This document shows, one piece after another, positions 6,585-15,127 of a DNA stretch of 19,763 nt. The notes below the pieces were generated by a model. It was not told the origin of the DNA, did no database searches, and saw only the letters and a list, made by a program, of their open reading frames with translations. The DNA is taken from assembly GCA_002730475.1 (NCBI GenBank), contig PCAG01000004.1, positions 4,821 through 24,583 of the forward strand. The letters are read 5' to 3'. The translations under genes and the position numbers were made by a program. Position 1 is the first letter of the stretch. Every line of letters starts with the position of its first letter. The stretch comes from Spirochaetales bacterium (GTDB lineage: Bacteria; Desulfobacterota_D; UBA1144).

Positions 6585-8414
6585 ATGTGGTACTCTCCAG
6601 ATAAATACGACAGTGGAATAGAAGATGTAAATTCTACCCTTCTCGGCCTCGAGGGCGAGCTAGAGGACAAGCAGGCCAGAATAAGCTTGGCTAAATTCCT
6701 TAGGAACAACCTAACGATGACAACATACTGGCTCACCGGCATAAAGCTAGCCCCATATCAAGAGATAATGCTTAAAGGTTTTCTTAATAGAAATTTTAGC
6801 ATGTGTGTTTGGGGTCGGGGCTGCGGCAAAACTTTTATAGCAAGCATATTTTGTTTTTTGCAATGCATATTTGAACCCAACACGAAAATTTTAATAGCTG
6901 GCCCAACGTTTCGTACGGCAAGGTTTATATTCAACAATATAAAAAATATAGTAGAGACCAAAGAGGCCAGACTCCTAGCTCAGGCTTTTGGCGCGAAGAC
7001 AGAAAGAAACGACCAGCACGAATGGAAAATAAACGGAGGAACAATTACGGCAATCCCACTAAGCGGGGAAAAGATTCGTGGCTTCAGGGCAAATGTGCTT
7101 GTTCTTGATGAGTTTATGCTTTTGCCGGAAGAAACTATTAAAAATGTTTTGATGCCGTTTTTGGTTTCACCTCAAGACCTGAAGAAAAGGTTGCAGGTCA
7201 GAGAACAAGAAGACGAGCTAATCAAAAAAGGAAAAATAGAAGAAAGCGAAAGGATGGTTTTCAAAAACAACACCAAAATGTTGGCTCTATCTTCTGCTAG
7301 CTACACATTTGAAAATTTATACAAAACCTACAAAGACTGGATGGGAAAAATATATTCTGATCAAAGAATGGCAGAAGCTTCTTATTTCATTTCCCAAATG
7401 AGCTACGAGTCCCTGCCTGAGCAGATGATAGACCATACAATTATTGAAGAAGCCGCAAGCGGCGGGTTATCAAACTCCTCTTTTCAGAGAGAATATTGCG
7501 CAGCTTTCACAGACGGAAGCGACAGCTATTTTAGTGGGAAGAAAATGCACGACTGCACAATACCGGATGGAGAAGAGCCAACCACGAGGATATATGGCAA
7601 CCCAGACAAAAAATATATTCTTGGCATCGACCCAAGTTTCAGCAATAGCCCATCCTCTGACTATTTTGCTATGTCTTTGCTCGAAATAGACGAAGAGAAA
7701 AAAGATGCAACGCTCGTTAATGGGTACGCCGTAGCTGGAGGAGACCTTAGGGATCATATAAAATACTTAGGCTATCTTATGACCAACTTTAATATTGTTA
7801 TGATTTGCATAGACAACGCTGGTTATCAATTTATAGACGGTGCCAACGAATCAGAGTTTTTTCTTGACAATAAAATAAACATAAAGTTTTTCAATTTCCA
7901 TGGAGAGAAAGAAGGCGTCGAAAGGGACATTATGCTAAGGAAGGCGAAGATGGAGTATAATCTTGAAGATAAAAAGATTTGCTTTAAGCAGGTTTTCTCT
8001 ACGGACTTCATAAGAAAAGGCAACGAGAGGCTTCAAGCTGACATCGATCACAAAAGAATATGGTTCGGCTCCAGAACCACCGCCAATGGGCCTGTGTTTA
8101 ATAAATTTACCTCCAGAAGGGTTCCAGTCAAGCTCACCAACTGTGCAGACGTGCTCGAATTGATTGAGGTCCAAGACGACTTGGTATACCAAACAAAAAA
8201 ACAATGTGCGCTAGTTGAGGTAAAATCGACCACAAAGGGAGTGCAATCCTTCGACCTTCCATCACACCTGAAAAGGAGCACCTCGGTGAATAGAGCGAGA
8301 AAAGATAACTATACAACTCTAATGCTTTCTAATTGGGCAACTAGGTCGTATTTTGATATAATTAACCTAAAGGGGGAAAACGTGAATAACACTTTTGTTC
8401 CGATGATGATTTAA
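6585..8414 (+). CDS. Terminase large subunit (packaging ATPase and nuclease)
   Basis: 609 residues, typical length for large terminases. The N-terminal ATPase has Walker A GRGCGKT (77-83), Walker B VLVLDE (171-176) with its catalytic Glu, and a coupling-motif-like LALSSAS (233-239). The C-terminal RNase H-like nuclease shows YILGIDPSFS with Asp349 and IVMICIDNAG with Asp410, the first two metal-binding acids. The protein docks on the portal and pumps phage DNA into the prohead, cutting the concatemer. It begins one base after the microprotein frame with no SD of its own, so translation probably depends on coupling from upstream. It is followed after 27 bases by the portal gene, the usual packaging gene order. 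Confidence 0.95.
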   Translation: MWYSPDKYDSGIEDVNSTLLGLEGELEDKQARISLAKFLRNNLTMTTYWLTGIKLAPYQEIMLKGFLNRNFSMCVWGRGCGKTFIASIFCFLQCIFEPNTKILIAGPTFRTARFIFNNIKNIVETKEARLLAQAFGAKTERNDQHEWKINGGTITAIPLSGEKIRGFRANVLVLDEFMLLPEETIKNVLMPFLVSPQDLKKRLQVREQEDELIKKGKIEESERMVFKNNTKMLALSSASYTFENLYKTYKDWMGKIYSDQRMAEASYFISQMSYESLPEQMIDHTIIEEAASGGLSNSSFQREYCAAFTDGSDSYFSGKKMHDCTIPDGEEPTTRIYGNPDKKYILGIDPSFSNSPSSDYFAMSLLEIDEEKKDATLVNGYAVAGGDLRDHIKYLGYLMTNFNIVMICIDNAGYQFIDGANESEFFLDNKINIKFFNFHGEKEGVERDIMLRKAKMEYNLEDKKICFKQVFSTDFIRKGNERLQADIDHKRIWFGSRTTANGPVFNKFTSRRVPVKLTNCADVLELIEVQDDLVYQTKKQCALVEVKSTTKGVQSFDLPSHLKRSTSVNRARKDNYTTLMLSNWATRSYFDIINLKGENVNNTFVPMMI

Positions 8415-8416
8415 AA

Positions 8417-8441
8417 AGTGTAAAAAACACCAAGTTTTACA
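8417..8441 (+). promoter_or_regulatory. AGTGTAA element and hairpin directly before the portal start
   Basis: AGTGTAA (8417-8423) recurs here 25 bases before the start codon. A 7-base inverted repeat, TGTAAAA (8419-8425) with TTTTACA (8435-8441), has a 9-base loop and ends exactly where the ATG of the portal gene begins. No SD is present. It may be a late promoter element, a translational control hairpin, or both. Confidence 0.4.
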
Positions 8442-10430
8442 ATGAAAAAAGAGACCGCAAAAAAGACCCCAGTTAAAAGGACTAGGGCAGCAGCAAAGCC
8501 TAAAGTAGAGCCCGCAGAACCACTAATGGTTTCTACAGCTGTTTCGAATAGTGACATATATCCAGATCAAAATAGTCGGACTAGAACAAGATCAAACAAG
8601 TCGGCTTCCATCCTGAGGACGGACAGGTTCAAGAATATAGAAGATGGGCTAATCCCATTCAAATACACAAAAGATTCCTCTAATACGAGCGGAATCACAG
8701 TCAGAGATGCCGTAATTCTATGCCAAAAAGCCTACTATAATTTTGCCATATTTAGAAACACCATAGACTTGATGACCGAATTTACTTCTGGAAACATATA
8801 TTTCACAGGAGGAAGCAAAAAGGTAAATAAATTCATAGAAGCGTTTTTCGACAAAATTAACTTAAACGATTTCCAAAATAAGTTTTATAGGGAATACTTT
8901 AGGTCTGGAAACGTGTTTGTTTATAGGTTTGACTCTAAGATTAATCAAGAAGACTTTAAGAGGATAAACCAAACATTCGGATCTTCTCTATTGGCCGACG
9001 ACAACGACTTAATCGTTCCCAGTAGATATATCACGTTAAACCCTTCAGATATACAATTGACAGGAAACGTCACTTTCGTTAACCCAACCTATTTCAAGGT
9101 TTTGACCGACTACGAGCTGGAGAGAGTTAGAAATCCAAGAACGGAAGAGGATCACCAAGTTTTAGAGAGCCTTGACCCAGAAACCAAACAAGCCCTTAAA
9201 AAAGGAAAAAGGATGGGGTCTGTAAGAATACCGCTTCCCTTAGACAAAGTTAGTGCTGTTTTTTACAAAAAGCAAGACTACGAGCCATTTGCGGTTCCGA
9301 TGGGTTTTCCAATTCTAGAGGATTTAAACTGGAAAGCGGAAATGAAGAAGATGGACATGGCAATAGCAAGAACGATGCAGCAGTCCATTCTTTTAGTTAC
9401 AATGGGAGACGCCCCAGAAAGAGGCGGCATAAATCAAAGGAACTTGTTAGCTATGCAGAAGCTTTTCCAAAACGAATCAGTTGGAAGAGTTCTAATAGCG
9501 GACTACACAACGAAGGCCGAGTTCGTAGTTCCTAAAATCGCAGACTTGCTTGACCCAAGAAAATACCAAATCGTTAATGAAGACATTCAGGTAGGGCTAA
9601 ATAACATCTTAACTAGCGGCGGCGAAAAGTACGCAAACATGCAGATAAAGATTAGCGTGTTCGTGGAGAGGCTCAGGCAGGCAAGGCAAATATTCTTGCA
9701 TGAATTCCTAAAACCAGAGATAAAGAGAATTTGTAAAAGTTTGGGTTTCAAAAACTACCCAATTCCAAACTACGAAGACATTGACTTAGATGATTCTTCG
9801 ACGGCAGATAGGGTCTATACTAGGCTAATTGAGTTGGGCGTACTAACACCAGAAGAAGGGCTAGAGGCAATAAAGACAGGCAGGCTACCTACCAGACAAG
9901 AGTCTCTAGACTCGCAAAAAGAATATAGCGACCTAAAGGACGAAGGGTTCTATGAGCCGATAGTTTTAAGAAGAGACAACTCCACCCAAGAGGAGAACTC
10001 TAAAAACGGGGAATATAAACATGCTCCGAAAGAAGGGGGAAGACCGGAAGGAATTTCCACGCCGTTAGAAGAAAAGAGAGATTCAGCCCCAATAGGGCTA
10101 GAAGGAAAACAAAGCTTCAGCTTGTCACAAGTCAAAGATAATATGATTCAAGCAAACAAGCTAGAAGACCATATTCGAAAACTGTTAAGGAAAAAGTTCT
10201 CGAAAAGAGCACTAACAAAACAACAAAAAGAAGTGGCTTTTGATATTTCTAAAATAGTAATGGCCAACGAAGATAAGAAAGATTGGATTAAAAAATCGCA
10301 AACATACATAAATAAGCCAGTAGACACAAATCATGAGATGGTTGAAGCCACTCAGTCTATAGCCTACGAACACCAGTTGGACGATTGGCTAGCTAGCATC
10401 TTAAGAGAAAGTAAAATTGAAAATGAGTGA
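8442..10430 (+). CDS. Portal protein
   Basis: 662 residues. Identification rests on the gene directly following the terminase, its size, and family-like segments: the N-proximal wing/stem region (RDAVILCQKAYYNFAIFRN and following), the long helical stem with NILTSGGEKYAN and VERLRQARQIFLHEFLKPEI (about 402-427), then a clip-like region. Twelve copies form the ring at the unique capsid vertex through which DNA enters and leaves. The first 35 residues are a Lys/Arg/Ala-rich, probably disordered tail; the last 150 are charged and helical. The ATG has no SD but a hairpin immediately upstream. The 3' end overlaps the tubulin-like gene by 8 bases. Confidence 0.87.
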   Translation: MKKETAKKTPVKRTRAAAKPKVEPAEPLMVSTAVSNSDIYPDQNSRTRTRSNKSASILRTDRFKNIEDGLIPFKYTKDSSNTSGITVRDAVILCQKAYYNFAIFRNTIDLMTEFTSGNIYFTGGSKKVNKFIEAFFDKINLNDFQNKFYREYFRSGNVFVYRFDSKINQEDFKRINQTFGSSLLADDNDLIVPSRYITLNPSDIQLTGNVTFVNPTYFKVLTDYELERVRNPRTEEDHQVLESLDPETKQALKKGKRMGSVRIPLPLDKVSAVFYKKQDYEPFAVPMGFPILEDLNWKAEMKKMDMAIARTMQQSILLVTMGDAPERGGINQRNLLAMQKLFQNESVGRVLIADYTTKAEFVVPKIADLLDPRKYQIVNEDIQVGLNNILTSGGEKYANMQIKISVFVERLRQARQIFLHEFLKPEIKRICKSLGFKNYPIPNYEDIDLDDSSTADRVYTRLIELGVLTPEEGLEAIKTGRLPTRQESLDSQKEYSDLKDEGFYEPIVLRRDNSTQEENSKNGEYKHAPKEGGRPEGISTPLEEKRDSAPIGLEGKQSFSLSQVKDNMIQANKLEDHIRKLLRKKFSKRALTKQQKEVAFDISKIVMANEDKKDWIKKSQTYINKPVDTNHEMVEATQSIAYEHQLDDWLASILRESKIENE

Positions 10431-11589
10431 TATTGCACAAAACGTAAGTGAATATAGTGATGATCAAGGTTTGTCTTTTGACATCGAAATTCCAGACATA
10501 CCAATTCCGGAGCCGGAAGAAGAAATTAAGACCGAGGTAGAGGACAAGGTAGACGTAGCGTTTAAATTTGCATTCGTAGGATCAGGGCAGGGTGGGTCAA
10601 GATTAGCAGAGACTTTTCATAAAGTAGGATATAGAAAAGTATGCGCAATTAACACTGCAGAACAAGACCTAAACACTTTAAAACTTATAGAGAATAAGTT
10701 GTGCTTCGGAGAAGGAGGAGCCGGTAAAGACCCATTTAAAGCTGCTAAATCTTTTTCCGACCATAAAGAAGATATTTTAGACTTCATGAGAAGGTCTTTT
10801 GGGGATGAGTTTGATAGGATTTTTATTTGTGTGGGTGGAGGTGGTGGAACCGGTACTGGAACCATGACTCAACTAGTAGAGGCTTCTGCCGAACTTCAGG
10901 ACACTCTTGGGATAGAGAGTCCCGTAGGACTGATCTTGTCTCTTCCTAAAAAATCAGAAGGCAAGAAGGTTAACGCCAACGCATCTACTTGCCTAAAAGA
11001 TGCATATGAACTAGTCGAGAAGGGTAAGGTTTCGCCTTTGATTTTAGTCGACAACGAGAAGATTACAAAAATGTATCCTAGACTGGCCATTTCGAAGTTT
11101 TGGGAAACGGCCAACATGAGCGTAGCTGGCGTGTTTCACCTTTATAATTTGACGGCTTCTAAGGATAGCACTTATACGTCTTTTGACTCTAACGACCTTA
11201 AAAGCGTTTTGGATTCAGGACTAATAATGTTCGGAGCAACTCCAGTGAAGGAGTGGAATGATCAAATCAGCCTTACTCGCGCAGTTAGAGACAACGTAAA
11301 GAAAGGAGTTCTTTCGGGAGGCGTCGAAATATCAACCGGTAATTGTGCTGGAGTGATTGTAATAGGAGGAAAAGAGCAGCTAGACACAATACCGGAATCT
11401 TCTTTAGATCAAGCTTTCGAACAAATATCAAGATTAATGAGACCCAACAGCACCCTGCATAGGGGTATATATGCTGGCGACAAGTCTGGATTGACAGTAT
11501 TTACAATGATAGGCGGATTAGGTTCCCCTGCGGCTAAAATAAAGGAATTAGAGAAGCTGGGAGATTTAATAGTAGAGAAAGATAAATAG
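10423..11589 (+). CDS. FtsZ/tubulin-like GTPase
   Basis: 388 residues from the ATG at 10423 (a TTG six bases upstream is in frame; ATG preferred). After an acidic, Pro-rich extension of about 45 residues comes a tubulin-fold GTPase: FVGSGQGGSR (51-60), INTAEQDL (76-83), the tubulin signature GGGGGTGTG (138-146) inside ICVGGGGGTGTGT, NASTCLKDAYELV (186-198), and the T7 synergy loop SFDSNDL (253-259) with acids Asp255 and Asp258. Nucleotide-binding and catalytic loops are intact, so GTP-driven polymerisation is expected. Known phage tubulins (PhuZ, TubZ) position DNA or capsids; here the gene sits inside the head operon between portal and protease, overlapping the portal gene by 8 bases, which suggests a job tied to capsid assembly or capsid transport (inference). 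No typical FtsZ C-terminal adaptor peptide is seen. Confidence 0.9.
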   Translation: MSDIAQNVSEYSDDQGLSFDIEIPDIPIPEPEEEIKTEVEDKVDVAFKFAFVGSGQGGSRLAETFHKVGYRKVCAINTAEQDLNTLKLIENKLCFGEGGAGKDPFKAAKSFSDHKEDILDFMRRSFGDEFDRIFICVGGGGGTGTGTMTQLVEASAELQDTLGIESPVGLILSLPKKSEGKKVNANASTCLKDAYELVEKGKVSPLILVDNEKITKMYPRLAISKFWETANMSVAGVFHLYNLTASKDSTYTSFDSNDLKSVLDSGLIMFGATPVKEWNDQISLTRAVRDNVKKGVLSGGVEISTGNCAGVIVIGGKEQLDTIPESSLDQAFEQISRLMRPNSTLHRGIYAGDKSGLTVFTMIGGLGSPAAKIKELEKLGDLIVEKDK

Positions 11590-11590
11590 A

Positions 11591-12379
11591 ATGGACAAAG
11601 GTTGGAATTTTTATAGAGACTCTTTTTATATATTAGTTATTACTTGCATCATTGTCGGGGGATGCGCTAGTCCATTGGGGAGATTTAATAAGCAAGAAAA
11701 AGTTGTAGAAAACATAGAAAGAAAACAGACCGAAAATACAGATCAACAGGTGGAAAGTGGCAGGACTTTCGTTTACGCAGCTGATCAAGCATTACAGAAA
11801 GACCCCCAGCCAACCAAGCATTCGAACGTAGCCAAGCAGATGACTACTCGAAGTATAACAGCTTTAGGCCCCCCTCAAGCAGAGAATGCTTTCAAATCTG
11901 ACACCATGATTACAGATCTTCTTTCCGACGACCCAGATACGGTTCAAAAAGGACAAGCTGAGCTGATGACGATGGACAAAGAATTAATAGCTATACAAAA
12001 CCGAAATAGAGTTTTGAACAGCCAGCTTCAGAGCGCGCAAGTACAACTTAAAGCCATAAACCAAGAAAACGCTCTTAATGCCACAAAGTACTCTAGCTTA
12101 ATGGGTAAGGTCTATTGGATAATTGGAATTGTAATTTTCTTAGGAGTCTTAGGGGTTGCCCTCAAGGTGCTCAATGTTGTGGCTCCTTTTGCGATACCAT
12201 CCAAAGGCGCTAGTTCCACTTTACTGAAGGTTGTCCAAGGTCTACAGAAAGTTAGAGACCAACATATGGGGGAGAAGCCAGAAATGTTGAAGCAGATTGA
12301 CGACCATATGAGAGCCCATCTAGACAAGAAGGATAGGTGGATGATAGCTCAGGCCAAACAAAAACTTCACATGTTGTAA
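11591..12379 (+). CDS. Lipoprotein with coiled coil and second membrane segment (tubulin anchor or spanin-like)
   Basis: 262 residues. The N-terminus is a lipoprotein signal: hydrophobic SFYILVITCIIVGGC with lipobox VGGC and acceptor Cys25. Then comes a polar Gln/Glu/Asn-rich region, a likely coiled coil at about 113-165, a strong transmembrane segment at about 173-199 (VYWIIGIVIFLGVLGVALKV), and a basic 60-residue tail rich in Lys, Gln, Asp and Met. Lipobox, coiled coil and membrane span is the layout of unimolecular spanins, which disrupt the outer membrane at lysis, but the span is not at the extreme C-terminus as it is in T1 gp11. Starting one base after the tubulin gene, it could instead tether the filament to the membrane. 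I do not recognise a named family. Confidence 0.7.
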   Translation: MDKGWNFYRDSFYILVITCIIVGGCASPLGRFNKQEKVVENIERKQTENTDQQVESGRTFVYAADQALQKDPQPTKHSNVAKQMTTRSITALGPPQAENAFKSDTMITDLLSDDPDTVQKGQAELMTMDKELIAIQNRNRVLNSQLQSAQVQLKAINQENALNATKYSSLMGKVYWIIGIVIFLGVLGVALKVLNVVAPFAIPSKGASSTLLKVVQGLQKVRDQHMGEKPEMLKQIDDHMRAHLDKKDRWMIAQAKQKLHML

Positions 12380-12440
12380 GAATAAAGAAGGACAAGAAGG
12401 CCAACTAATTAAAATTATACCCAATTAAATTCCTAAAAAA

Positions 12441-12467
12441 ACTTTAAAAGTGTATAATAGCTTTTGA
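12441..12467 (+). promoter_or_regulatory. Possible promoter: palindrome, AGTGTATAAT element and weak hairpin
   Basis: The 92-base gap 12380-12471 holds no gene. Near its end ACTTTAAAAGT (12441-12451) is a palindrome around one central base, leading into AGTGTATAAT (12449-12458), which contains a perfect TATAAT (12453-12458). AAAAG (12446-12450) can pair with CTTTT (12461-12465). The following 16 bases resemble those before the zinc ribbon gene (AATAATCTTTTGTCAT there, ATAATAGCTTTTGACAT here). If TATAAT is a -10 box the message would be nearly leaderless. Confidence 0.4.
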
Positions 12468-12471
12468 CATA

Positions 12472-12975
12472 GTGTCGAACAACGACTCACAACCAAAGCT
12501 AGAGGTAGAAGTTTCCGGTGTAGTTTACACAAAAAGAGACGTCATAGAGATATCCAGCGATACTATCGAGGCATCAACTCCTCAAGAAGATTCTGGAATA
12601 GTGACTAGCGTCGAAATAGTGAAAGCTTTGAGGGAGATAAATGAGGTATGTTCTAAGGCTTCCTTGGAAAAACCTAAATCTATAGAGTCTTTAAAAAGCT
12701 CGTTTATGGCCTTTTTAGAAGATTCGGAGGATAGTAGTTACGAAATACCTAATATAATTTTTGCACTTTGCAAAACTTGGGAATATTTATTTTTCACAGC
12801 TTATGGAGACTATACGGGTCTAGCTAAACTTGGTTCTTACTACCCTTCTTATAGTAAAATTAAAGAAGTTGAGGACTTAATAGAAAAATATAATATAGAT
12901 CTTAGTTTAGGTTCTAATGACTTATATATAGGGTTAGATAAAGAGTCGGGGTTATGGTTGGAAACACACATTTAA
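12472..12975 (+). CDS. Hypothetical acidic protein between tubulin/lipoprotein and protease genes
   Basis: 167 residues starting at GTG; no in-frame ATG nearby fits better and there is no SD. The protein is acidic and mostly helical after residue 40, with an aromatic patch (ALCKTWEYLFFTAYGDYTG, about 99-117) and no signal peptide or membrane segment. I recognise no family. Its position three bases before the protease-scaffold gene and after the AGTGTATAAT element suggests it opens the capsid sub-operon. A minor head or assembly protein is a guess from context only. Confidence 0.65.
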   Translation: MSNNDSQPKLEVEVSGVVYTKRDVIEISSDTIEASTPQEDSGIVTSVEIVKALREINEVCSKASLEKPKSIESLKSSFMAFLEDSEDSSYEIPNIIFALCKTWEYLFFTAYGDYTGLAKLGSYYPSYSKIKEVEDLIEKYNIDLSLGSNDLYIGLDKESGLWLETHI

Positions 12976-12978
12976 AAA

Positions 12979-14505
12979 ATGAAAGATCATAAATATACCA
13001 CAATATTTAGCTCGACGGTTAAACCTGTAATAAACGAAGATAAAGACAAATATTTAGCCTTGGCATCAATGGTTGAATTGGAGAAGTTTATTCCTGACAT
13101 AGACACAGACAAAAACATAGATCTATTGCCAGTAGCCTTCAATGCTTGCGTAGCAAACAGGGTAAACAAGAACGACGATGTCGTTGACAGCGCTTCTGCG
13201 CTGGCAATGTATAGAGATTTCGTTAATAAACCCATCAATATAGAGCATAATAGAGACAGGGTTATTGGTACAATATTATCTGCTAGCTTTTCTGAATTTG
13301 GGACGGACGAACCCGTAACTGAAGAAGAGGCTCTGGTCAAGAAAGGCCCCTTCAATATTACCCTCGGAGGAGTGATATGGAGAACAGTCAATTCTAACGT
13401 CGCAAATGTCATCGAAAATTCAGGTGATCCGACTAGCGAAGATTATATGAAAATCAGCGCCAGTTGGGAGCTTGGTTTTTCGGAGTATGATGTAGTCTCT
13501 TTATCGGGTGAAAATAAGAACATAGAAGACGCCAAAATATTCGCCGAAGATGAGGAAATAGAAGAATATAGTAAGTTTTTAAAGAGTTTTGGTGGTAGTG
13601 GCGAGTTGGAATCTGGTGACAAAGTATACAGGAAAGTCAAGGGAAATATCATCCCTCTTGGTATAGGGTTAACGGAGACTCCAGCGGCGGACGTGAAAGG
13701 TGTCGCGGTAGAACAGGAAGAAGAAGAGAAAAAAGATGAGAGCGAGACCCTAGCTAATATACACACTGAAATAGAAAAAATTTCCCAAAACGAGGAAAAA
13801 GATGTAAATAATCACATCGAGGTTCGAAAAATGAAAATAGAGAACATTAAAGACATAAACGAAGATTCTTTGAAAACTCTCACTGCCTCTCAGATTTCTA
13901 GTTTCGTGGAGGATGAACTCAAAAGAGCCTCCGAGAAATTCCATGAGGAGAAGGTGAAGTTCGAGGAGGAAATTGAGAACAGTCAAGCCAAGTTCAGCGA
14001 TCTTGAAAAAGAGCATGCGGGACTAAGGTCTGACTACGACGGCATCAAGGAAAAACTTGACACGCTAGAAGCAGAGAGAATCGAGAGGGAAAGACAAGAG
14101 CTTTTCGATACTAGAATGGCTTCTCTTGACGAAGAGTACAATCTTGACAATGAAGATAGGCAAGTTATAGCTGCCCAAATTAAAGATTTGGACGAAGAGA
14201 GCTATGCTTCCTATAAAGAAAATTTAACTATTCTTCTCAGATCCAAGCTTAGAGCTTCTGAAGAGGCGGAGGAGGCCAAAGCTTCCGAAGAGAAGATAGA
14301 AGAGACTCCGAAGGTTGAGGAAGTTGCGGCTTCCACTCCAGAAGAGCAGAATGAAAACGTTGTTGAGGAAGCGATCGACAACGCAGAGAAGATGAATGAA
14401 TCTATCCCTGTGTCAGCTGAAGCTTCCGAACCTACTGTTTTCGAGAAATATAAACAAGCTTTCAACCTTGATCAGTTTGACTTTAGAGCTGGTAGGGGTA
14501 GATAA
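12979..14505 (+). CDS. Prohead maturation protease fused to capsid scaffold
   Basis: 508 residues in two parts. Residues 1-235 look like a phage prohead serine protease of the herpesvirus-assemblin fold: PINIEHNRDRVIGTI with probable catalytic His90, then YMKISASWELGFSEYDVV with probable catalytic Ser160 or Ser162. Residues about 236-480 are a long, very acidic coiled coil with heptads (DELKRASEKFHEEKVKFEEE and onward), as in scaffold cores. The final 20 residues (FEKYKQAFNLDQFDFRAGRGR region) are more conserved-looking and aromatic, a likely capsid-binding tail. The fusion places the protease inside the prohead, where it removes the scaffold after shell assembly. It starts three bases after the previous gene without an SD and is followed by the decoration and capsid genes, the standard order. 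Confidence 0.88.
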   Translation: MKDHKYTTIFSSTVKPVINEDKDKYLALASMVELEKFIPDIDTDKNIDLLPVAFNACVANRVNKNDDVVDSASALAMYRDFVNKPINIEHNRDRVIGTILSASFSEFGTDEPVTEEEALVKKGPFNITLGGVIWRTVNSNVANVIENSGDPTSEDYMKISASWELGFSEYDVVSLSGENKNIEDAKIFAEDEEIEEYSKFLKSFGGSGELESGDKVYRKVKGNIIPLGIGLTETPAADVKGVAVEQEEEEKKDESETLANIHTEIEKISQNEEKDVNNHIEVRKMKIENIKDINEDSLKTLTASQISSFVEDELKRASEKFHEEKVKFEEEIENSQAKFSDLEKEHAGLRSDYDGIKEKLDTLEAERIERERQELFDTRMASLDEEYNLDNEDRQVIAAQIKDLDEESYASYKENLTILLRSKLRASEEAEEAKASEEKIEETPKVEEVAASTPEEQNENVVEEAIDNAEKMNESIPVSAEASEPTVFEKYKQAFNLDQFDFRAGRGR

Positions 14506-14512
14506 GATAATT

Positions 14513-14520
14513 AAGGAGAT
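14513..14520 (+). promoter_or_regulatory. Strong SD for the decoration gene
   Basis: AAGGAGAT lies 6 bases before the ATG at 14527. It is one of only two near-consensus SDs in the window; the other precedes the capsid gene with the same octamer. Confidence 0.8.
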
Positions 14521-14526
14521 AAAAAT

Positions 14527-15105
14527 ATGGCATCAACAAATAATCTAAGACCATTTAGAGATTATGATGAGCACGACGTGATCAATTTGTTCGCGTATAA
14601 TAGTGCTGTGAGCCTTCCACAGAATAAGGGAACTTTTGTTACCATTTCTGCTGGTTGGAATAACGCGTATGCAGATTCGGCTTTGTCTACCTCTCTTCAG
14701 GAAACTGAATTGCTAGGTGATGTCGGAGTTAACGCTGGCAACACTGTATCTGAAAGATACGGGTTAGTTGCTCAGGTAGGCGTTACTGCTACAGGAGATA
14801 GCGCCCCATTAGGCATTTCGCTGTGGGATTGCAAGGAAACCGACGAGAATGGGGAGAAGCTAGTCTTCAATCCCCGTAAAGCTGCTGAAATGCAAGCTGT
14901 CATTAGCGGTCAGGCTGTGCCTGTTGCCACTAAGGGCATATTTGTTTACAGCGGTGTGCTCGGAACCCCTGCAGCCAACGGTTCTTGCTATGTTGGGACG
15001 GACGGTGTACTCAGTGCAACTGGTAATGCTGACGCAAAGGTCGTCGGTAAGTTCTTGGGTACAAAAGACGGACAAAACAACGTTTTGTTTAAACTAGAAC
15101 TCTAA
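14527..15105 (+). CDS. Head decoration / capsid-stabilising protein
   Basis: 192 residues, no signal peptide, Gly/Ala/Val-rich with a beta-strand pattern (GLVAQVGVTATGDSAPLGISL about 79-99; GKFLGTKDGQNNVLFKLEL at the end), as expected for a trimeric beta-sandwich that binds the outer capsid surface. The N-terminal RPFRDYDEHDVINLFA segment resembles an arm that contacts the shell. The call rests on its position between scaffold/protease and major capsid genes, its composition and the very strong SD implying high expression; the fold itself is inferred. Codons shift here toward GCT, GGT and CAG, matching the capsid gene and unlike the surrounding genes. Confidence 0.72.
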   Translation: MASTNNLRPFRDYDEHDVINLFAYNSAVSLPQNKGTFVTISAGWNNAYADSALSTSLQETELLGDVGVNAGNTVSERYGLVAQVGVTATGDSAPLGISLWDCKETDENGEKLVFNPRKAAEMQAVISGQAVPVATKGIFVYSGVLGTPAANGSCYVGTDGVLSATGNADAKVVGKFLGTKDGQNNVLFKLEL

Positions 15106-15111
15106 TTTTAT

Positions 15112-15119
15112 AAGGAGAT
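15112..15119 (+). promoter_or_regulatory. Strong SD for the major capsid gene
   Basis: AAGGAGAT lies 8 bases before the ATG at 15128 and is identical to the SD of the decoration gene, indicating high translation of both. Confidence 0.8.
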
Positions 15120-15127
15120 TTTAAAAA

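Noticed and set aside
7470..8316. Several minus-strand frames of 60-95 residues inside the terminase gene
   Set aside because: Overlapping each other and a well-supported gene; no family features.
12987..13412. 141-residue minus-strand open frame
   Set aside because: It lies wholly within the protease domain, lacks a start context, and has Ser/Thr/Leu-rich shadow composition.
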